The notes under the pieces: model-generated
Database searches by the model: none
What the model saw: only the letters and a program-made list of their open reading frames with translations
Told to the model about the DNA's origin: nothing
In this document: positions 62,987-64,000 of the stretch, piece by piece
Numbering within the stretch: the stretch's first letter is position 1
How the letters are laid out: each line of letters begins with the position of its first letter
Assembly: GCF_019097595.1 (NCBI RefSeq)
Contig: NC_080731.1
Coordinates: 10,386,571-10,450,570, forward strand
DNA length: 64,000 bases
Source: Hemibagrus wyckioides
Lineage: Eukaryota > Chordata > Actinopteri > Siluriformes > Bagridae
Direction: 5' to 3'
Made by a program: the position numbers and the translations under genes

Positions 62987-63588
62987 CTGTGGTGTTAAAT
63001 AGCTTGTTAGTCACAGGTTATAACAATGTGACAGACAGATTTCCGAATAGTTGCACACTGGGGTGGAGATTTAAGAAGCAAAACAGTGCTAAAACAGTGC
63101 AATTTATATGGTCCATGATGGCAGTGCAATAAACCCATACTGTCAAGTTAAAATAAGTTAGAATTAAGATGATTTCAGATGGATGAAGTTGGAACATTAC
63201 TACAAATGCTTACATTGGCCTTTACTGATTTCAACTACTCAAAAGAATAAAAAAAATAAATCTTTTTTATTTTTAATTTCTGTGGTGCTTTAAAGAATAG
63301 ATATCTCCATGCTGCAGCTGTGGACAAATCTAAATGATTTGGATCATTAATAAGCGAGCCAGAAGTGACTGGAATAAACAAGGAGAAGAAACCTTGAGAG
63401 GAACCATGTACCTTGGTGACACCATATCGGGGGGGATACTAATCAATATAGTATAAAGGTGTAGAAAGGTAAGGACAAAAGTGTGCTGAAAGGATGTCCA
63501 ATATGAGCATATTGTGAGCACAAGACTGTCTAGATGATTACAGAAGCAGCTACTGGGGGCAAATCTACAGTATCTAGGTGCGACTAAC
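62987..63588 (-). other. edil3 intron, 602 bp
   Basis: A phase-1 intron between the exon ending the first discoidin domain and the exon opening the second. It has GT...AG ends (gttagt / accacag). I see no repeat or ORF of note in it. Confidence 0.93.
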
Positions 63589-63733
63589 CTGTGAGTTCAC
63601 AGCCTAGGAGCTCCATGCGCAGAGTGCAGTGTCTTCTACAGACTTGCGGGTAGATCCTCACATACTGAGCCTCAATAGGGGGAGTGAATGAGTTGGCCGA
63701 TGGAGTGTTGTTATCGACGTTACCCCGGAATAT
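63589..63733 (-). CDS. edil3: edil3 exon: end of first discoidin domain
   Basis: This internal exon of 145 bp encodes 48 codons plus one base. It begins [19 protein letters not shown] and ends in a Leu-Leu-Gly-Cys motif followed by Glu-Leu-Thr. That is the C-terminal third of the first discoidin (F5/8 type C) domain of EDIL3, including the internal Cys-Arg-Arg-His-Cys pair and the closing domain cysteine. The acceptor is ...atgcag before ATA and the donor is gttagt, leaving phase 1; the lone G joins GA of the next exon to make a glycine codon. EDIL3 is a secreted extracellular-matrix protein. Its EGF repeats bind integrins through RGD and its discoidin domains bind anionic phospholipid, acting in endothelial adhesion, efferocytosis and leukocyte recruitment (family knowledge). 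MFGE8 is the nearest paralogue, but this exon and the next three fit EDIL3 better. The upstream exons lie beyond the window edge. Confidence 0.95.
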
Positions 63734-64000
63734 CTGCATATGGACAGCTGGCGTCAATAATCATTCTTTCTGTGCTGCTTTTGTTTAGTCATCAGGCAGT
63801 TATAATGCAGTTATAATACAGGCTCATAAAAGAAGTGTAATATAAACAAGCATGTCATGCTAAACCATAGAAACAATACTTCACTGTCACACAACGAATA
63901 AATGACTTCGTCTCAGCAAAATGACACAGGCATAAAACAGAACATCCTTGACAAAAGCAGACAATGATGCAGCAAAAATTTCCACCCAAAGTCAATAGAG
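63734..64000 (-). other. Partial edil3 intron at window edge
   Basis: Upstream of the exon at 63589-63733. Only the 3' end of this intron is inside the window, and no further exon is visible. Confidence 0.8.

Overview
The window is vertebrate nuclear DNA, almost certainly from a teleost fish. It is AT-rich, intron-dominated and full of microsatellites and fish-type transposon relics. The only host gene I can support lies on the minus strand: the 3' end of edil3 (EGF-like repeats and discoidin domains 3, also called Del-1). Four coding exons are placed to the base, with consensus splice sites and matching phases: 63589-63733, 62802-62986, 40058-40213 and 24065-24214. Together they encode the C-terminal 211 residues: the end of the first discoidin (F5/8 type C) domain and the whole second one, finishing in Arg-Glu-Glu-Glu. 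The 5' exons (signal peptide, EGF repeats, start of the first discoidin domain) lie beyond base 64000. I cannot tell which teleost ohnolog (edil3a or edil3b) this is.

Layout: 1-21500 is intergenic, downstream of edil3. It holds a decayed Ty3/Gypsy pol relic (about 455-2240), tRNA-derived SINEs, an L2-like LINE fragment, Tc1 relics and simple repeats. About 21510-24064 is the probable long 3' UTR, with paired poly(A) signals and a U-rich stretch at its far end. 24215-40057 is the last intron (15.8 kb). It holds a relic of a LINE ORF1-like esterase region, a LINE with a restriction-like endonuclease signature, a Tc1 element carrying a nested hAT element, a nearly intact Tc1 element with perfect 29-bp terminal repeats, and further fragments. 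40214-62801 is a 22.6-kb intron with an L1-like LINE, SINEs, MITEs, large AT tracts and more Tc1 relics. 62987-63588 is a short 602-bp intron.

The repeat repertoire (three tRNA-derived SINE families, several Tc1 families, L1-like and endonuclease-bearing LINEs) fits an otophysan fish, perhaps a catfish, but that placement rests on memory of repeat families and is weak. There are no operons, CRISPR arrays, rRNA genes or functional tRNA genes. I see no clear novel multigene system. The most interesting unexplained signals are a 32-bp homeodomain/POU-like sequence present twice in inverted orientation 4.3 kb apart in one edil3 intron, a nearby AT-rich palindrome, and a splice acceptor whose polypyrimidine tract is a (CT)n microsatellite.
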